From positions 62,001 through 126,000 of the forward strand of contig JBKBNI010000006.1 of NCBI GenBank assembly GCA_046295455.1: a stretch of DNA of 64,000 nucleotides, given 5' to 3'. A model generated the notes under the pieces. The model was given only the letters and a program-made list of their open reading frames with translations. It was not told the origin of the DNA and did not search any database. This stretch comes from Thermaurantimonas sp046295455. Its GTDB lineage: Bacteria > Bacteroidota > Bacteroidia > Flavobacteriales > Schleiferiaceae. The position numbers and the translations under genes were made by a program. Shown piece after piece: positions 61,805 to 64,000 of this stretch (position 1 is its first letter; every line of letters begins with the position of its first letter).

Positions 61805-62998
61805 GTGATTCGTACAATTTTCTACACAAGAATTTGTATAATTTTTTTATTGCAAATTCTTTTTTTCATCTCTGGAATGGCTCAAAATGAAACAGATGAG
61901 CGTGCACTCGTCAAAATAGAAGATGGAATTAGCCTCGAACGCGATACATTGTTTCTTTTGAATCTAAGACTTCGAATTCAAAACCGTTTTGGCCTAATTG
62001 TGCACGATCAACAAGAGGCCCCCGAATTTGATGCGAGAGTGCGTCGGCTCAGATTAAGGCTAGACGGATATATTTTAAATCCAAGATTTCAGTACTATGT
62101 CCAACTTTCTTTTTCGCAAGCCGATCAGGAGTTGGATCGAAGCAATACTCCACAGATTATACGCGATGCTATTTTGTACTACGTATTTACGGACAAGTTC
62201 TATGTAGGCTTTGGACAGTCCAAATTGCCCGGAAACCGCCAGCGGGTAATTTCATCAGGCAGCCTTCAGTTCGTGGATCGTTCATGGGCTAATTCAACTT
62301 TCAACCTGGATAGGGACTTCGGTTTTTTTGCTTATTATAAAATGACCTTCCGAAATCAATATTTCTTTTTAAAAGGCGCCTTGACTACCGGAGAGGGTCG
62401 TAATGCGCAGATTACATCATCGGGACTTTGCTACACAGCCAGGTTGGAATGGCTGCCATTTGGCAGGTTTAAAAATGCCGGTGATTACACGGAGGGAGAT
62501 CTGGAGATGGAGGAGAGCCCAAAGCTTTCGCTGGCCGGGGGCTACTCGTATAACAATAATACCAGACGCTCCGGTGGGCAAATCGGCGTTCCGCTATTTG
62601 GCCTTCGAAGTTTTTCGACCATATATGCTGACGCTATGTTGAAATACCGTGGGTGGGCATTACAATCGGAATTCTATCGGCGGCATGCCAGTAATCCGAT
62701 CACTCAAAATGAAGAAGGAGAAATTGCTTTTATTTACAATGGATATGGGCATGCTACTCAGCTAAGTAAATACATGAGGTCCGGATGGGAAATAGCGCTG
62801 CGCTGGGCTTCTACGATGCCTGATGACGACATTAAGTCTTTCGCTACTCGATTTGACGAATATTTGGCTGGAGTGACTTATTATTTGAGAGGGCATCGCA
62901 TTAAAGGCCAGTTTAATGGAGGTTATGTAGATAAATTTGTGTCTCAACAGCGTAGGAGGGATGTATTAATTACCTTTCAGGTAGAATTTGGTTTTTAA
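61805..62998 (+). CDS. Phosphate-selective porin O/P-like outer membrane porin
   Basis: The 397-residue protein starts at GTG 61805 with a signal peptide (cleavage near FISGMAQ). Beta-strand-rich OprO/OprP-type segments include FDARVRRLRLRLDGYILNPRFQYYVQLSFSQ, VGFGQSKLPGNRQR and the closing LITFQVEFGF with a terminal aromatic residue. The family forms outer membrane porins, some selective for phosphate or polyphosphate; selectivity cannot be judged here. The gene faces away from the orphan histidine kinase, with 97 bases between start codons, and is 11 bases before hemW. Confidence 0.82.
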   Translation: MIRTIFYTRICIIFLLQILFFISGMAQNETDERALVKIEDGISLERDTLFLLNLRLRIQNRFGLIVHDQQEAPEFDARVRRLRLRLDGYILNPRFQYYVQLSFSQADQELDRSNTPQIIRDAILYYVFTDKFYVGFGQSKLPGNRQRVISSGSLQFVDRSWANSTFNLDRDFGFFAYYKMTFRNQYFFLKGALTTGEGRNAQITSSGLCYTARLEWLPFGRFKNAGDYTEGDLEMEESPKLSLAGGYSYNNNTRRSGGQIGVPLFGLRSFSTIYADAMLKYRGWALQSEFYRRHASNPITQNEEGEIAFIYNGYGHATQLSKYMRSGWEIALRWASTMPDDDIKSFATRFDEYLAGVTYYLRGHRIKGQFNGGYVDKFVSQQRRRDVLITFQVEFGF

Positions 62999-63009
62999 AT
63001 CCGAAAGCG

Positions 63010-64000
63010 ATGCCCGGTATCTATGTACACATACCGTTTTGTCACAAAGCGTGTCACTACTGCAATTTTCATTTTTCTACCAACCTCCGGACTGTAGATG
63101 GTACTCTTCGGGCTATCGTGCGAGAAGCAGAGCTCATGGCTCCTGATTTCAGGACCACAACCTTTACCACCCTCTACTTCGGAGGGGGTACCCCTTCGCT
63201 ACTCGAAACCAGTCAGCTGAATTCGGTTTTTCAAACCCTCTGTCAGAACTATCATCTTCAGCTACAGGAGTGCACCCTCGAAGTAAATCCGGAAGACATC
63301 CGCAGCGAGAAGCTGGTAGCCTGGAAGTCGATGGGGTTTGACAGGCTAAGTATCGGAATCCAATCTTTTGACGATCGGTTTTTAAACGCTTTCAACCGAA
63401 ACCACACTGCTTACCAGGCAAAAGAGAGCATTAAAAAGGCCGCAAAGGCCGGATTTCGACATTTTAATGTGGATTTGATTTTTGGATTTCCGGGTCAACG
63501 TCTCGATCAGTGGGCCACTGATTTAAAAATGGTAATTGATCTGCATCCCGACCACATCAGCATATATGCTCTTACCCGGGAAGAGAGCACCGTCTATGAC
63601 CATATGGTAAAGAAGAAAAAGTTAAATGAACTGGATGAGTACCTGCTGTCAGAGATGTTTTTTCTCGCAGACGATGTATTGACATCTGCCGGATATGACC
63701 ATTATGAGATTTCTAACTATGCCCTTCCTGGCCATGTAGCCAGACACAACAGCAGCTATTGGAGCGGTGATATCTACCTTGGCATTGGCCCGTCGGCACA
63801 CAGTTTTTTTGGTCAATCCCGACGATGGAACCTGTCCAATAATGCACGCTATGAAAAAGCAGTAATGAGTGGCCTGAAGTGGTATGATGAAGAATTGCTG
63901 ACGGATACTATTCGCTTCAATGAATTAATCATCACAGGTATCCGTACCTCTGCAGGAATTCCTATAGAAAAATGCCGCGCTTTGATCCCTGATGACACCT
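63010..64000 (+). CDS. hemW: Radical SAM heme chaperone HemW (partial, 3-prime end missing)
   Basis: The first 330 residues are present before the window ends. It opens MPGIYVHIPFCHKACHYCNF, with the radical-SAM cluster cysteines Cys11, Cys15 and Cys18. Then come the LYFGGGTPSLL and EVNPEDI segments, SIGIQSFDD, NVDLIFGFPGQ and HYEISNYALPGHVARHN. This is the HemN-like family without the extra residues required for coproporphyrinogen oxidation, now known as HemW. It is a heme-binding chaperone. ATG 63010 follows the porin stop by 11 bases. Confidence 0.93.
   Translation, partial: MPGIYVHIPFCHKACHYCNFHFSTNLRTVDGTLRAIVREAELMAPDFRTTTFTTLYFGGGTPSLLETSQLNSVFQTLCQNYHLQLQECTLEVNPEDIRSEKLVAWKSMGFDRLSIGIQSFDDRFLNAFNRNHTAYQAKESIKKAAKAGFRHFNVDLIFGFPGQRLDQWATDLKMVIDLHPDHISIYALTREESTVYDHMVKKKKLNELDEYLLSEMFFLADDVLTSAGYDHYEISNYALPGHVARHNSSYWSGDIYLGIGPSAHSFFGQSRRWNLSNNARYEKAVMSGLKWYDEELLTDTIRFNELIITGIRTSAGIPIEKCRALIPDDT

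Noticed and set aside
1..64000. Insertion sequences, prophage, integrons or CRISPR arrays
   Set aside because: No transposase, integrase, phage structural gene or repeat-spacer array was found on either strand.

Overview
The window comes from a member of the Bacteroidota, probably of the Saprospiria/Sphingobacteriia type; the class is inference. The evidence is type IX secretion and gliding genes (a PorD/DUF4835 protein, a PorP/SprF protein and a GldJ-type lipoprotein), the phylum-typical gene orders bamD-rpoZ-coaBC-porD and parA-parB-DUF5683-dapB-lepB, and repeated TAnnTTTG promoter boxes, the -7 signature of this phylum. Almost all the DNA is coding and most genes are chromosomal housekeeping genes. 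I see no insertion sequence, prophage, CRISPR array or integrated plasmid.

Layout. 0-4.7 kb: a secreted thioredoxin-fold protein, then bamD-rpoZ-coaBC-porD. 4.7-8.3 kb (minus strand): pssA-purS, and porP-gldJ with its own terminator. 8.5-11.9 kb: mfd (minus). 12.1-13.0 kb: two identical tRNA-Glu genes, rpsT and a SUI1-type factor. 13.1-17.0 kb (minus): gyrA and a TPR protein, divergent from clpC (17.2-19.7 kb). 19.9-23.0 kb: a tightly packed cluster of two MORN-type proteins, a DUF2490 protein and AMP nucleosidase, followed by a flippase. 24.6-30.3 kb: a complete seven-gene Mrp Na+/H+ antiporter operon. 30.5-35.1 kb: M16 peptidase, efp and a cytosolic esterase with an N-terminal carbohydrate-binding-like domain. 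35.1-35.6 kb: a non-coding stretch with a GC-rich hairpin-bearing element. 35.6-38.6 kb: a membrane protein/HTH regulator pair, rlmD and a protein that looks like a degenerate nucleotidyltransferase. 39.1-43.8 kb: parA-parB-DUF5683-dapB-lepB. 44.0-48.5 kb: NamZ-like muramidase, class IV aminotransferase, M14 peptidase and aldehyde dehydrogenase. 48.5-52.7 kb (minus): hemB, a DUF1972 glycosyltransferase and a DPP III-type lipoprotein. 52.8-59.6 kb: aspS-DUF4197-plsC, cystathionine beta-synthase, fbp and menB. 59.6-64 kb: an orphan TPR histidine kinase (minus) divergent from a phosphate-selective-type porin and a hemW cut by the window end.

How the genes relate. Envelope construction is the main theme: BamD, LepB, PssA, PlsC, the flippase, the glycosyltransferase, the muramidase and the T9SS/gliding lipoproteins. 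Ion homeostasis (Mrp), DNA maintenance (GyrA, Mfd, ParAB), translation (S20, EF-P, AspRS, RlmD, tRNA-Glu, SUI1) and heme synthesis (HemB, HemW) make up most of the rest. The least explained items are the 35.1-35.25 kb structured element, the 264-residue nucleotidyltransferase-like protein, the MORN/DUF2490 cluster, the small membrane protein/HTH pair, and the unpaired histidine kinase next to a porin.
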